Source: Streptomyces sp. S465 | GTDB taxonomy: Bacteria > Actinomycetota > Actinomycetes > Streptomycetales > Streptomycetaceae | NCBI RefSeq assembly: GCF_026898115.1 | Contig: NZ_CP114036.1 | Location: forward strand, 5,698,001-5,762,000 | Direction of reading: 5' to 3' | DNA length: 64,000 bases | Shown: positions 44,817-53,440 of the stretch, piece by piece | How the letters are laid out: each line of letters opens with the position of its first letter | How positions within the stretch are numbered: the first letter of the stretch is position 1 | Position numbers and translations under genes: made by a program | The notes under the pieces: generated by a model | What the model was told of the DNA's origin: nothing | The model's input: only the letters and a program-made list of their open reading frames with translations | Databases searched by the model: none

Positions 44817-46031
44817 ATGGCGATGGCTGACATAACCCGTAGGGAAGTCGAACAAGCGATGGCCGAGTTCGATCGGCTGGAGCGCGACCCCTTCCTCCAG
44901 CACTACGGGTTCAGGCGCGCTCGTCGCTATATGGTGTCCCACGACGGCAAGCTCTACGACTCCAAAGCGATTGTCGGCGCAGCACACGGCTTTCTCCCTG
45001 GTCAACAGCCGCTGACGTGGCAACAGCTCTCCGGGGGAGCGAAACACGCCGCCCGCCTCCTCAGAAGGCTCGGCTTCGCCGTGGAGGAACCAGGAGGAGC
45101 CGGCCCCCACGAGGACCTGATCACCCGTGTCACCAACCTCAAGGTGAACCGCTCATCCGGGCAACCGGCCTTGTACCAACCGATCACGCTGCTGTGGGCC
45201 TTCGGCCGCGCCCGCCGCGGCGAAGCCCGACTGCTGTCCTGGATCGAGACCGAAGACGCGATCAAGGCGCTCCTGGAACGACACGGCATGCGGGGAGAGC
45301 GGCCACGCCCCGACTACCCCATCGCGGCGCTGCACCGCGCCGGTCTCTGGGAACTGCACGGCCACACCGGCTCGGTGCCCACTGCTCGAGGCGACAGCAA
45401 GCTGCGGCGCTGGTTCGCCGAACACCACCCCTCCGGCGGCCTCCCGGAACCCGTGTACCACCTCGTACAGCACTCAGCGCAGACCCGCCTCGCCGCGATC
45501 GACACGCTGCTGAGCACGTTCTTCCAGGACCTCGACTACGAGCCACTGCTCACCGAGGTCGGCCTTTACGACGACAACGTGGCCGACGACGTTCTCGACG
45601 CAGACGAGCAGGACGACGAAGGGAAAGGGTCGCTGAACCTGGCGGCCCAGTACGAACGGTGGTGCCGCATCGTCGACAACCGCGAGAACCAGAACCGAGG
45701 CAGACGAGTCCCGCGCACCAGATACGACCCCATACGCTCCGGCTCCGCCCGAAGAGCCGTTCTGCACCGCAGCCAGGGCCGCTGTGAGAACCCCAACTGC
45801 TCAGGGCAGCCCACCGACGTCACCGACGCCGGCCGGCCCATACTCGAAGTCGATCACGTCATGGACCTCGCCCTCGATGGGCGCGACCACCCGAGCCAGA
45901 TGGTCGCCCTCTGCCCCAACTGCCATGCTGTCAAGACCCGTGGACGCACGCGCGAACAGCTTCGCGTGACCCTGCTCGACGTGGCGCTGGAGCGCCACAC
46001 CGCCCTGCGTACGGCGCAGGAGGCCGAATGA
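44817..46031 (+). CDS. HNH endonuclease with ScoMcrA-like head and DNA sulfur-binding domain, candidate type IV restriction enzyme
   Basis: This 404-residue protein has three parts. Residues 1-85 (SHDGKLYDSKAIVGAAHGF and RLLRRLGFAVEE) resemble the N-terminal head of ScoMcrA. Residues about 98-240 (LYQPITLLWAFGRARRGEARL, RPDYPIAALHRAGLWELHG) match the sulfur-binding domain that recognises phosphorothioate DNA. Residues about 310-375 are an HNH nuclease with Zn cysteines (CENPNC and CPNC), EVDHVMDLA and ALCPNCHAVK. The SRA domain of ScoMcrA, which reads 5-methylcytosine, is absent. It would cut invading DNA that carries dnd-type sulfur modification. The family match is from memory. It stands alone, with no methylase, as expected for type IV enzymes. 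Confidence 0.75.
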   Translation: MAMADITRREVEQAMAEFDRLERDPFLQHYGFRRARRYMVSHDGKLYDSKAIVGAAHGFLPGQQPLTWQQLSGGAKHAARLLRRLGFAVEEPGGAGPHEDLITRVTNLKVNRSSGQPALYQPITLLWAFGRARRGEARLLSWIETEDAIKALLERHGMRGERPRPDYPIAALHRAGLWELHGHTGSVPTARGDSKLRRWFAEHHPSGGLPEPVYHLVQHSAQTRLAAIDTLLSTFFQDLDYEPLLTEVGLYDDNVADDVLDADEQDDEGKGSLNLAAQYERWCRIVDNRENQNRGRRVPRTRYDPIRSGSARRAVLHRSQGRCENPNCSGQPTDVTDAGRPILEVDHVMDLALDGRDHPSQMVALCPNCHAVKTRGRTREQLRVTLLDVALERHTALRTAQEAE

Positions 46032-46118
46032 CCTCATTCGCTTCAGGTGAAGGGAAGTTGACGATGGACAAGTAGACTCCGTATTGCCCAGCCGTCTCGC
46101 AGCTCGGAGGAAGTGACC

Positions 46119-46319
46119 ATGGCGAAGGTCCCGTTCGGTTCCCTGTCCGCCGCGATCGCGGCGCTCGGAACGGTGCTCGCTTTCTTCGCGCTCCAGCTTC
46201 GCGCGGACGGCTACGAGCAGTACGTCGAATCCGTGGCCAACTTCAGCGTCGTGATGTTCGTCACCGCGGCTCTGATCGTGGTGACGTGGGTCCGTGACGG
46301 TCGGCCGCACTCGGACTGA
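46119..46319 (+). CDS. Small membrane protein
   Basis: This 66-residue protein has two hydrophobic helices (SLSAAIAALGTVLAFFAL and FSVVMFVTAALIVVTWV). A strong GGAGG lies eight bases before the ATG at 46119. No family is recognised. It lies 87 bp after the HNH endonuclease gene and could be co-transcribed with it. Confidence 0.65.
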   Translation: MAKVPFGSLSAAIAALGTVLAFFALQLRADGYEQYVESVANFSVVMFVTAALIVVTWVRDGRPHSD

Positions 46320-46482
46320 GCCCTTCGTCGGCCGCGTATCCCGCCATCCCCTCGGCCAGGAGCCGTTCGGCGAGGGCGTTGCGGAAGTCCCTGTCCTGCT
46401 CGGTATCGGCGACCGGCGACGAGATCCGGTGGGAAGTCCGATGGCGGCGTCGCACCGGGTACGGCCGGGGGAACCGAGATCC

Positions 46483-47556
46483 TCATAGGGGATGGTCCAA
46501 CAAGGTCGTGGGTGAGGTGGTGGCGTCGGCGGCGGCCCGTAGGCGTTGCCGGGCCAGTTCGCCCGCCGCCTGCGCCGGGGTCCGGCCATGGCGCTGCGCG
46601 GTGTCCAGCAGGTGGTCGACGGTCTCCTCGATGGCATCGACCCGCGCACGGGCGTCGTCCGCACCGACGTGGTGGAGTTCGGTGCTGATGGCGTGGATGA
46701 CGCCGCCCGCGCCGGCGACGAAGTCCGGTACCCAGATGATGCCGCGCTGGTGCAGCAGATCGGCGACATCCGGCGTGGCGAGCTGGTTGTTCGCCGGGCC
46801 GACCACGGCACGGCAGCGCAGCTCCGCCGAGGTCTGCCGGGTCAGGACGGAGCCGAGTGCCGCGGGGACCACGATGTCCACGTCCGCGGCGATGATCTCC
46901 TCGGGCGACTGCCAGACGGCGCCGAGCTCGTCGCTGACCGTCCGCTTGCCGGGGTCGATGTCCGTCACCGTCAGAGTGGCTCCGTCGGCCACGAGAAGGC
47001 GGGCCAGGCCGGCGCCCACGCGGCCCAGGCCGATCACGGCGAGACGGCGGCCCGCCAGGCTGGAGGTGCCGTACAGCCGCCGGCTGACGGCCCGTAGCGC
47101 GGCGAGCGTCCCCTGCGCGGTGTGCGGGGACGAGTCGCCGCTTCCCCCCAGATCCTTCGGCCTGCAGAACACGTGGGGGGTGGATTCCCCGATGACCGCC
47201 ATGTCGGCGGGGCCGGTCCCGACATCCGGTCCGGTGGCGTACGCACCGCCCAGCGACGCGATGACCTCGGCCGCGTCACGCAGCACGTCGCGCCGCCGGT
47301 CGGGCCTGAGTTCCAGCCCTTCCGGCAGGGCTACGACGGCCTTCCCGCCGCCGCTGGACAGCCCGGCCACGGCGAACTTCGAGGTCATCGCAGCCGACAG
47401 GCGAAGGGCGTCGGTGAGACCGTCCCGCCAGTCGGCGTAAGTCCAGAGCCGGAGGCCGCCGGCCGCCGGACCGAGTGCCGTGGAGTGCACAGCCACGATC
47501 ACCGGCAGACGGGAGCGCCGACCTGTGTGCATCACGACCTGCTCGTGATCGAGCAT
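46483..47556 (-). CDS. Glu/Leu/Phe/Val dehydrogenase-family amino acid dehydrogenase
   Basis: This 357-residue enzyme has the substrate-domain signature VAVHSTALGPAAGGLRLW and SSGGGKAVV (catalytic lysine), and the NAD-binding motif LAVIGLGRVGAGLARLL near residue 185. PANNQLATPDVADLLHQRGIIWVPDFVAGAGGVIHA is the typical C-terminal cofactor segment. It resembles streptomycete valine dehydrogenase (Vdh) but is divergent. It would reversibly deaminate a branched or aromatic amino acid to its keto acid. The start at 47556 has GGGAGAGG. An Lrp/AsnC regulator lies divergently upstream and is the likely controller. Confidence 0.88.
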   Translation of the reverse strand: MLDHEQVVMHTGRRSRLPVIVAVHSTALGPAAGGLRLWTYADWRDGLTDALRLSAAMTSKFAVAGLSSGGGKAVVALPEGLELRPDRRRDVLRDAAEVIASLGGAYATGPDVGTGPADMAVIGESTPHVFCRPKDLGGSGDSSPHTAQGTLAALRAVSRRLYGTSSLAGRRLAVIGLGRVGAGLARLLVADGATLTVTDIDPGKRTVSDELGAVWQSPEEIIAADVDIVVPAALGSVLTRQTSAELRCRAVVGPANNQLATPDVADLLHQRGIIWVPDFVAGAGGVIHAISTELHHVGADDARARVDAIEETVDHLLDTAQRHGRTPAQAAGELARQRLRAAADATTSPTTLLDHPL

Positions 47557-47630
47557 GGGACCTCTCCCTTTTCATTCATCCGGTTCGATGACGCCATGCT
47601 GCACAAACGTCTTCTCCGACACCCATCTGA

Positions 47631-47653
47631 CCGAACGTATGGCAGATATTCGG
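47631..47653. promoter_or_regulatory. Candidate Lrp-type operator between divergent genes
   Basis: CCGAA at 47631-47635 and TTCGG at 47649-47653 are inverted around an AT-containing 13-base core (CGTATGGCAGATA). It lies in the 112-bp gap between the dehydrogenase and Lrp-type genes, close to the regulator start. The symmetry is short, so this is tentative. Confidence 0.35.
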
Positions 47654-47668
47654 GTACGGTCGTCGACC

Positions 47669-48133
47669 ATGGACGAACTTGATTCGGAGATTGTCCGGCT
47701 CCTCCAGACAGATGCACGGCGGTCCAACCGCGAACTCGCCCGGCAGCTCGGCATCGCCCCCTCGACCTGCCTGGAGCGGGTCCGGGCACTCCACCGCCGG
47801 GGCGTCATCCGCGGCTACCACGCCGACATCGACCCCGCCGCCCTCAACCGCGGCGTTCAGGCGCTCGTCTCCGTTCAGGTGCGCCCCCTCAGCCGCGCCG
47901 CCATCGACGCGTTCAAGGGCTACGCCAGTGGTCTGCCGGAAGTCCTGCACACCTTCGTGCTCTCCGGAGGCGACGACTTCCTGCTGCACGTCGCCGTACA
48001 GGACCTCGACCGGCTGCACGCCTTCCTCACGGACCGGCTCAGCAAGCGCGGCGAAATCACCGGCTTCCGCACCTCGGTCATTTTCCAGCAGGTGAGCAAC
48101 ACCGCCCCCACCCGGCTTCCCGCGCCGGACTAG
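47669..48133 (+). CDS. Lrp/AsnC-family transcriptional regulator
   Basis: This 154-residue protein has the N-terminal HTH LDSEIVRLLQTDARRSNRELARQLGIAPSTCLERVRAL and a RAM ligand-binding domain (ALVSVQVRPLS, VLSGGDDFLLHVAVQDLDRLHAFL). The ATG at 47669 was chosen because the HTH begins at once; an ATG ten codons earlier is possible. It is divergent from the amino acid dehydrogenase gene, so it probably senses a branched-chain or aromatic amino acid and controls that gene. Confidence 0.92.
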   Translation: MDELDSEIVRLLQTDARRSNRELARQLGIAPSTCLERVRALHRRGVIRGYHADIDPAALNRGVQALVSVQVRPLSRAAIDAFKGYASGLPEVLHTFVLSGGDDFLLHVAVQDLDRLHAFLTDRLSKRGEITGFRTSVIFQQVSNTAPTRLPAPD

Positions 48134-48250
48134 GCACCGCCCCGTGCGGATCGAGCGGTGCGGAGCGGGCGGTGCGGAGGATGGTCAGCCCGCCGGTGCC
48201 TCTTTTCGGGTGAGCCATGGGCGGCAAAACCGCCAGTAAAGTGACTCCCG

Positions 48251-49033
48251 ATGCCGGAAACCCGCCAGCTCTCACCAACGCCCTCCGCACCGGACGAGCC
48301 GCTCTTGCAGGGAGGCGCGTGGCTGCCGCACGGCTATCAGCTCGACCCTCACTCGCACCTCCAGGGACAGCTCGTATACGCCGCTGCCGGCGCGCTGGCC
48401 ACCGCGACCGAACGTGGCACCTGGGTCGCCCCGGCCAACCGTGTCACCTGGACACCACCGCGCTTCGCCCACTCCCACCGCTTCTACGGCCGGACCGACG
48501 TGCGCCTCGTCTCCGTCCCGCTCGATCTGTGCGGCGAGCTGGTGGACCACCCCAGCGTCTTCGTGGTCAGTCCCCTCCTCAGAGAGGCGCTTCTGGCGCT
48601 GACCGACAAGCCGGAGCGACGGCCCGGCGCGCACCGGCGGCTGCTCGCGGTGGTCGTGGATCAGCTCGCGGACGCCGCCGAGCACTCCCTGCACCTGCCC
48701 GAACCCCGTGACGACCGGCTGCGCGCCGCCACCGCTCTCCTCCACAAGGATCCCGCCCGGCCCGCCACCCTGGCCGAGCTGGGCCGAACGGTGGGGGCGA
48801 GCGAGCGCACCCTGAGCCGCCTGTTCCACACGGAACTGAGCATGAGTTTCCACCGCTGGCGCACCACCCTGCGCATCCACCACGCCCTGGCTCACCTCGC
48901 CGACGGCATGTCCGTCACCGAGACCGCGGTGGCGTGCGGCTGGTCCAATCCCTCCAGCTTCATCGACGCCTTCACCGAAGTCATCGGCCAGACGCCCGGC
49001 CGCTACCAGGCAGATCTGCGTAACCGCCGGTAG
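48251..49033 (+). CDS. AraC-family transcriptional regulator
   Basis: This 260-residue protein has an N-terminal cupin-like sensor region (PHSHLQGQLVYAAAGALATATERGTW) and a C-terminal double HTH: LAELGRTVGASERTLSRLFHTELSMSFHRWR and MSVTETAVACGWSNPSSFIDAFTEVIGQTPGRY. This matches the short AraC class with cupin sensors. It lies 200 bp before the PobA-like gene on the same strand. It may be its regulator, but no operator was identified. Confidence 0.88.
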   Translation: MPETRQLSPTPSAPDEPLLQGGAWLPHGYQLDPHSHLQGQLVYAAAGALATATERGTWVAPANRVTWTPPRFAHSHRFYGRTDVRLVSVPLDLCGELVDHPSVFVVSPLLREALLALTDKPERRPGAHRRLLAVVVDQLADAAEHSLHLPEPRDDRLRAATALLHKDPARPATLAELGRTVGASERTLSRLFHTELSMSFHRWRTTLRIHHALAHLADGMSVTETAVACGWSNPSSFIDAFTEVIGQTPGRYQADLRNRR

Positions 49034-49233
49034 CAGTGGTCACCCCGCAGGTGTGCCGAGCGCCCACCCGCGAGGTTGGCGGCTTTCCGGTACTGGCCGT
49101 CCGTACACCGGTGGTTCGCAAGCCCCCGCCCGTTTCACAGTAAGAGCCGTACGCCGCACCACCACCGCGGCACCGTCGTTCGCGCCACCGGCGTGCCCGA
49201 CCACCGCTTTGAGCACGAAAGGCTCGCACACCC

Positions 49234-50406
49234 ATGGCAGAGACACGCGAACACACGGCCGTCGTCATCGTCGGGGCCGGCGTCGCCGGTCTGACGCTCG
49301 GCAACTTCCTGCTGCGCAACGGCATCGACTGCACCGTGCTGGAGAAGCACCCCCGCGCCTATGTCGAGCAGCGCCAGCGCGCAGGGACCATCGACACGTT
49401 CGGGGTGCGCATGTTCCGTGAGTGGGGCCTGGAAGAGGTGCTGGAAGGCGACCCCATCCCGCACCGCGAGGGCGGCTTCTACATCGACGGACAGGCGATG
49501 CCGATCGACGTGGACGACGATGACAACGACAGCCTCTACTGTCCCCAGCAGACCCTGGTGCGCAACCTCACCGACGTCTTCCTGCGTGACGGCGGAGACC
49601 TCCGCTACGAAGCCGTCGACGTGGCCCTGGAAGACATCACCGGCGAGCACCCCGTCGTCCGCTACCAGGACGCCGACGGCACGGCCAAGGCCATCGACTG
49701 CGACGTCATAGCCGGATGCGACGGCTTCCACGGCGTGAGCCGACGCACCATCCCCGCCTCCGCCCTGACCGAGTACTCCCACGCGTACGGGTACTCCTGG
49801 CTCAGCGTCCTGGCCGCCGTCCCGACCAACCCGTCCGGCATGGCGATCCACTCACTGGGACTCGCCGGCATGATCCCCCGCGGCCCGCACGCCAGCCGCG
49901 TCTACCTCCAGTGCGCCGTCGACGACACCCCCGAGCAGTGGCCCGACGAGCGCATCTGGAGCCAGCTGGAAGCCCGCTTCGGCACCCCCGTGTCAACCGG
50001 CGAGATCATCGACAAGCGGATCGTGCCGCTGCGCAGCGTGGTCTTCGACCCGATGAGTCACGGCAACCTCTACCTCCTCGGAGACGCCGCCCACATCGTC
50101 CCGCCGATGAGCGCCAAGGGCATCCACCTAGCCCTCCACGACACCGAGATCTTCGCCCGCGCCGTCATCCGCCAGCTCAAGGAGGGCGACCGAAGCCTCC
50201 TCGACAGCTACTCCGAGACCTGCCTGCCCCACATCTGGAACTACCAGGCATTCGCGACCTGGATCACCGACACCATGCACAACGCCGGCTTCACCGGCTA
50301 CGAAGGCGAATTCCGCAAGCAGGTCGCCCGCGCCGAGCTCCAGCGCCAGTTCACCTCGGACGCGGCGAACAAGCTCTTCAGCGAACTCACCGCCGGAACC
50401 AACTAG
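49234..50406 (+). CDS. PobA-like FAD aromatic hydroxylase
   Basis: This 390-residue group A monooxygenase aligns by eye with p-hydroxybenzoate hydroxylase: VVIVGAGVAGLTLGNFLL (FAD), RQRAGTIDTFGVRMFREWG, DVIAGCDGFHGVSRRTIPA (DG motif) and LYLLGDAAHIVPPMSAKGIHLAL (GD motif). Of the PHBH substrate residues, an Arg equivalent to Arg214 seems present in MIPRG, but the serine at the 212 position reads Ile, so the substrate may not be plain 4-hydroxybenzoate. The stop codon TAG is the first base triplet touching an IS remnant, so the 3' end abuts the mobile DNA. No pca ring-cleavage genes are near. Confidence 0.82.
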   Translation: MAETREHTAVVIVGAGVAGLTLGNFLLRNGIDCTVLEKHPRAYVEQRQRAGTIDTFGVRMFREWGLEEVLEGDPIPHREGGFYIDGQAMPIDVDDDDNDSLYCPQQTLVRNLTDVFLRDGGDLRYEAVDVALEDITGEHPVVRYQDADGTAKAIDCDVIAGCDGFHGVSRRTIPASALTEYSHAYGYSWLSVLAAVPTNPSGMAIHSLGLAGMIPRGPHASRVYLQCAVDDTPEQWPDERIWSQLEARFGTPVSTGEIIDKRIVPLRSVVFDPMSHGNLYLLGDAAHIVPPMSAKGIHLALHDTEIFARAVIRQLKEGDRSLLDSYSETCLPHIWNYQAFATWITDTMHNAGFTGYEGEFRKQVARAELQRQFTSDAANKLFSELTAGTN

Positions 50407-50491
50407 CTAGGCCCTGTCCGGCGGATCATGGTCGGAGCCGTAGTCGGATCGCGGCTGCGGTGACTGTGCCGTGGAAGACATAGGCTCTCTT
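50406..50491. repeat. 86-bp inverted repeat, left copy (IS end)
   Basis: This stretch is almost the exact reverse complement of 52164-52248, with one indel and one or two substitutions. Both copies carry the transposase 3' end and the IS terminus. The pair faces inward and outward like the arms of a composite element around the hydrolase gene at 50856. Confidence 0.9.
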
Positions 50492-50680
50492 GGCCTAACG
50501 GGGCGGCGACCGCCCGGGAGTTCTTGAGCCGGTTGATGGTCCGCTCGACTTCGTTTCGGCGCCGGTAGTGCTCCTGGTCGAACCCGGCGGGCCTGCCGCC
50601 CGCGCTGCCTCTGCGCCGGGGGTGGGCCCGCTGGTCCCTCGGCTCCGGGATCGTGTGCTGCATCCGGCGTCTTCGCAAGG
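50411..50680 (-). mobile_element. IS5-family transposase remnant (C-terminal part)
   Basis: On the minus strand the frame reads HTIPEPRDQRAH, then GGRPAGFDQEHYRRRNEVERTINRLKNSRAVA, which is the C-terminal catalytic region of IS5-group transposases (the E of the DDE triad is in VERTINRLK). The frame is broken after that point. The 5' two thirds of the gene are missing. It is a decayed fragment. Confidence 0.8.
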
Positions 50681-50855
50681 TAACTGCGGTTGCGGCGGGA
50701 ACGCGCGGGGGCGGTTCGGGCAGTTCGGGCGGTCCGGTCGCTCACGGCGCGCGGGTCGGACCCTGCGAGCCGCACGGCAGGGTGGTCCTGGGTCCACCCC
50801 TGTGGGGGTGCTGGACCGCTGGTGGGCCGAACGGGCCGTTCATAGCGTGGTGTTC

Positions 50856-51842
50856 ATGATGGATGACACGAACGAAGAACGAAAAGGTGCCACCCGGCGG
50901 ACGGCGCTGCGTGGGCTGGGACTCGGGGTGGGAGGCATGGCGCTGGCCACCGGGCTCGGAACCTCGCCGGCCGCGGCGGCCCCGCGTCGCGGGCTCGGAA
51001 CGTACGTGCTGGTGCACGGTACCCACAGCGCCGGCGCGTTCTGGATGCCGATTGCGCGGGAACTGGTGCTGCGCGGCCACCGCGTCGTCATGGTGGACCA
51101 GCCGCGGCACGGCGCGGAGGCTTTCGTGGCGGAGTCGTACCAGCGGCAGGACCTCACAGCGATGGCGGTCGAGCCCTCCCCGCTGAAGGGCCTCGGGCTG
51201 GACGACTACGAGGCGCGCGTCACGGGCATCGTGCGGCAGGCCGCACGGAACGGGCCGGTGGTGCTGGTCGGGCACAGCCTGGGTGGCGTGTCGGTCAGCC
51301 GTGTCGGTGACGCCGTCCCGCACCTGCTTCACCACATCTGCTACATGGCGGCCTTCTGTCCCAGCCGCGTCCTGCCCACGGCGGACGCCTGCACGGCGGC
51401 ACCCGAGAACGCGAACGCCGTCAGCCCGGTGGAGCTGACGGTGGGCGACCCGGACCGGCTCGGGGTATTGCGGCTGAACTTCCGTACGGGTGTCAGCGGT
51501 GAGTTGGCCCTCCTGAAGGAGATGATCTGCGCGGACTACCCCGACGCCGACTTCCGCCGGATACTGGCCGGCATGCAGACCGACGAGCCCGTCGCCGCCT
51601 ATGCGGGCCGAGCGGTCGGCCGGGCCGGCAACTGGGGACGCATTCCCCGCACGTACCTGCGTTTCGGCAGGGACCGTACGATCGCCACCGCGCTCCAGGA
51701 CAGAATGATCGCGGAAGCCGACGCGGCCACCCCCGGCAACAGCTTCCGCGTGCACGATTTCCCCGATGCGTCACACGTCGGCCCTCTGGATCCCACCCCG
51801 GTTGCGGACGTCCTGGACACGCTCGCAGGGCAGGGGGGCTAG
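50856..51842 (+). CDS. Tat-exported alpha/beta hydrolase
   Basis: This 328-residue protein has two adjacent ATGs at 50856 and 50859. The N-terminus has a twin-arginine signal (ATRRTALRGLGLGVGG, then AAAAP). The hydrolase motifs are YVLVHGTHSAGAFW (oxyanion HG), VVLVGHSLGGVSVSRV (nucleophile Ser) and DASHVGPLDPTP (His). It is likely a secreted or cell-wall esterase. It is the only intact gene between the two inverted IS remnants, suggesting it arrived or was rearranged with them. Confidence 0.87.
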   Translation: MMDDTNEERKGATRRTALRGLGLGVGGMALATGLGTSPAAAAPRRGLGTYVLVHGTHSAGAFWMPIARELVLRGHRVVMVDQPRHGAEAFVAESYQRQDLTAMAVEPSPLKGLGLDDYEARVTGIVRQAARNGPVVLVGHSLGGVSVSRVGDAVPHLLHHICYMAAFCPSRVLPTADACTAAPENANAVSPVELTVGDPDRLGVLRLNFRTGVSGELALLKEMICADYPDADFRRILAGMQTDEPVAAYAGRAVGRAGNWGRIPRTYLRFGRDRTIATALQDRMIAEADAATPGNSFRVHDFPDASHVGPLDPTPVADVLDTLAGQGG

Positions 51843-52248
51843 GTTCCGTCCGGGGGATTATGCGACCTTCTGATTGATCGCTCGTTGGTCCGGTCATGCG
51901 TCGGGGGGCTCTGACGAATCGCGAGTGGTCGCTTCCGGGGCCGCACCTGCCGCCGTCGGGTGGTCGGGGAGGCCGGTGGAGTGACCACCGCACGGTGCTG
52001 AACGGCAACCTGTTCCGGGTCCGGACCGGAGTTCCGTGGCGTGATCTGCCGGAACGCTACGGATCGATCCTGGAAATCCATGTACGAACGGCATCGCCGA
52101 TGGTCGGCGGAGCGGACCATCAACTGGCTCAAGAACTCCCGGGCGGTCGCCACCCGTGACGACAAGAGAGCCTATGTCTTCCACGGCACAGTCACCGCAG
52201 CCGCGATCCGACTATGGCTCCGACCATGATCCGCCGGACAGGACTAGC
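51843..52248 (+). mobile_element. Internally deleted IS5-family element
   Basis: The plus strand from 51896 encodes the transposase N-terminus (LTNREWSLPGPHLPP, HRTVLNGNLFRVRTGVPWRDLPERYG). It then jumps at about 52060-52105, with a frame change, to the C-terminus (RTINWLKNSRAVATRDDKRAYVF and AAIRLWLRP). The central catalytic part is deleted. The outer ends, GTTCCGTCCGGGGGAT and ATCCGCCGGACAGGAC, are recognisable terminal inverted repeats, and CTAG occurs at both borders. Non-functional. Confidence 0.8.
52164..52248. repeat. 85-bp inverted repeat, right copy (IS end)
   Basis: This is the reverse-complement partner of 50406-50491. The near identity of the two copies, compared with the decay of the transposase bodies, suggests a recent duplication or gene conversion. 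Recombination between them would invert the 1.7-kb segment carrying the hydrolase. Confidence 0.9.
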
Positions 52249-52455
52249 CCACGTCCCAGCGGCTTCACCGGCGCGCTCGGCGTCGGCTCTCTGCTGGAGC
52301 GCAACATCCTGACATCCTGCCCCGGCCTTTCGGAACGCGGCAGCCTCGCCACCACGGCGCATGCCGGCGGCATCCCGTACTCCGAGCTGGTGCACCGTCT
52401 CGTACGGGCCGCGTTCACCAAGCCGGCGTACGTACCGTAGGCAAGACTGGGACGC

Positions 52456-53076
52456 ATGAGCGTCCCGACGATCACTCATCCTGTCCCGTACTACTCACAG
52501 TGGGAGTCCGCGTCTTGGGTACCGGATTTCCTCTCCGGTACCAAGGACGCGGCGGATGACCCGCTGTGGCAGAAGTCCGGCGCCGGCTCCCCGCAGGAAT
52601 ACGCCTTCTGGGCACCGCGCATGTGTGGTGTGGCGTGTCTGCGGATGGCGCTGGACTTCTGGCGGCATCCGGTGCCGCCCTCTGTGCCGCTCGTGCGCGA
52701 GCTGTGCGAGGCCGGTGCCTACGTCCGCGAGGGGAACACGGTGAAAGGGCTGATCTACCAACCGTTCGCCGACCACGTACAAGCACGTTGGGGATTGGAG
52801 GCCCGCTCCGCCCCCGACCTGTCCGCCGAGCGACTTCCGGAGATCATCGCCAGTGGGCGCCTGGCCATGCTGTCCGTACACAACACGATCCGTACACCCC
52901 AAGCAGAACCACCGAGCAAGGGCGGACACCTGGTGCTCGCCATCGGCGTCAGCGAGGAGGGCGTGATGCTGCACAACCCCTCAGGGCTTCCCGACCTGTC
53001 CCAAGAAGCCGCAACGGTGTCGTGGGGCCGCTTGGACCACTTCTTCGCGGGGCGGGGCGTGATCCTCGGTGACTGA
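52456..53076 (+). CDS. C39-like cysteine peptidase family protein
   Basis: This 206-residue protein has papain-like peptidase_C39 features: WAPRMCGVACLRMALDFWR (Cys nucleophile in the helix start), GGHLVLAIGVSEEGVMLHNPSG (catalytic His, then Asn/Asp). HPVPYYSQWES at the start supplies the Gln of the oxyanion hole. No signal peptide or transporter domain is present, so it is not a bacteriocin exporter. Its stop overlaps the start of a Mur-ligase-like gene, suggesting a joint role on cell-wall-type peptides. Confidence 0.75.
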   Translation: MSVPTITHPVPYYSQWESASWVPDFLSGTKDAADDPLWQKSGAGSPQEYAFWAPRMCGVACLRMALDFWRHPVPPSVPLVRELCEAGAYVREGNTVKGLIYQPFADHVQARWGLEARSAPDLSAERLPEIIASGRLAMLSVHNTIRTPQAEPPSKGGHLVLAIGVSEEGVMLHNPSGLPDLSQEAATVSWGRLDHFFAGRGVILGD

Positions 53077-53440
53077 TGAGAGCGACGCCAGGACCACGGA
53101 GAACGGACCCTGCACGCGGCGGATCGCCGTGCTCGGCGAGATGTACGAACTCGGAGACGAGGCGGCACAGGCGCATTGGACCATCGGCCAAGAGGCCGGC
53201 CGGCTCGGCATCGACATCGTGATCGCGGTGGGCGGGGCCATGGCCAAGCAACTCGCCCTCGGGGCTGCTCAAGCCGGAGCCGATACCGCCATCGTCAGCG
53301 ACAACGAGACGGCTACGGCTCTCCTGGAAAAGATTGTCCAGCCTGATGACGTGGTCCTGATCAAGGGATCGCGAGGCGGGATGCGATGGCAGATCGCCCA
53401 GGCCCTCACCGGGCAGAAGATCACTGGTCTTCTGAGCTGA
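53069..53440 (+). CDS. Stand-alone Mur-ligase C-terminal domain
   Basis: This 123-residue protein has its GTG inside the C39-like gene, an 8-bp overlap. It reads CTRRIAVLGEMYELGDEAAQAHWTIGQ, then IVIAVGG, and DDVVLIKGSRGGMRWQIAQAL at the end. This is domain 3 of MurF-type ligases, which holds the incoming amino acid or dipeptide. Domains 1 and 2, with UDP-MurNAc and ATP sites, are absent. It may be the truncated tail of a longer Mur-like ligase, or a partner subunit. Because it has a clean coupled start, real expression is plausible. Confidence 0.65.
   Translation: MTDESDARTTENGPCTRRIAVLGEMYELGDEAAQAHWTIGQEAGRLGIDIVIAVGGAMAKQLALGAAQAGADTAIVSDNETATALLEKIVQPDDVVLIKGSRGGMRWQIAQALTGQKITGLLS

Noticed and set aside
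52156..52440. Open frame running out of the right IS remnant
   Set aside because: It begins inside the decayed transposase in another frame, and its downstream half has no family or start signal.
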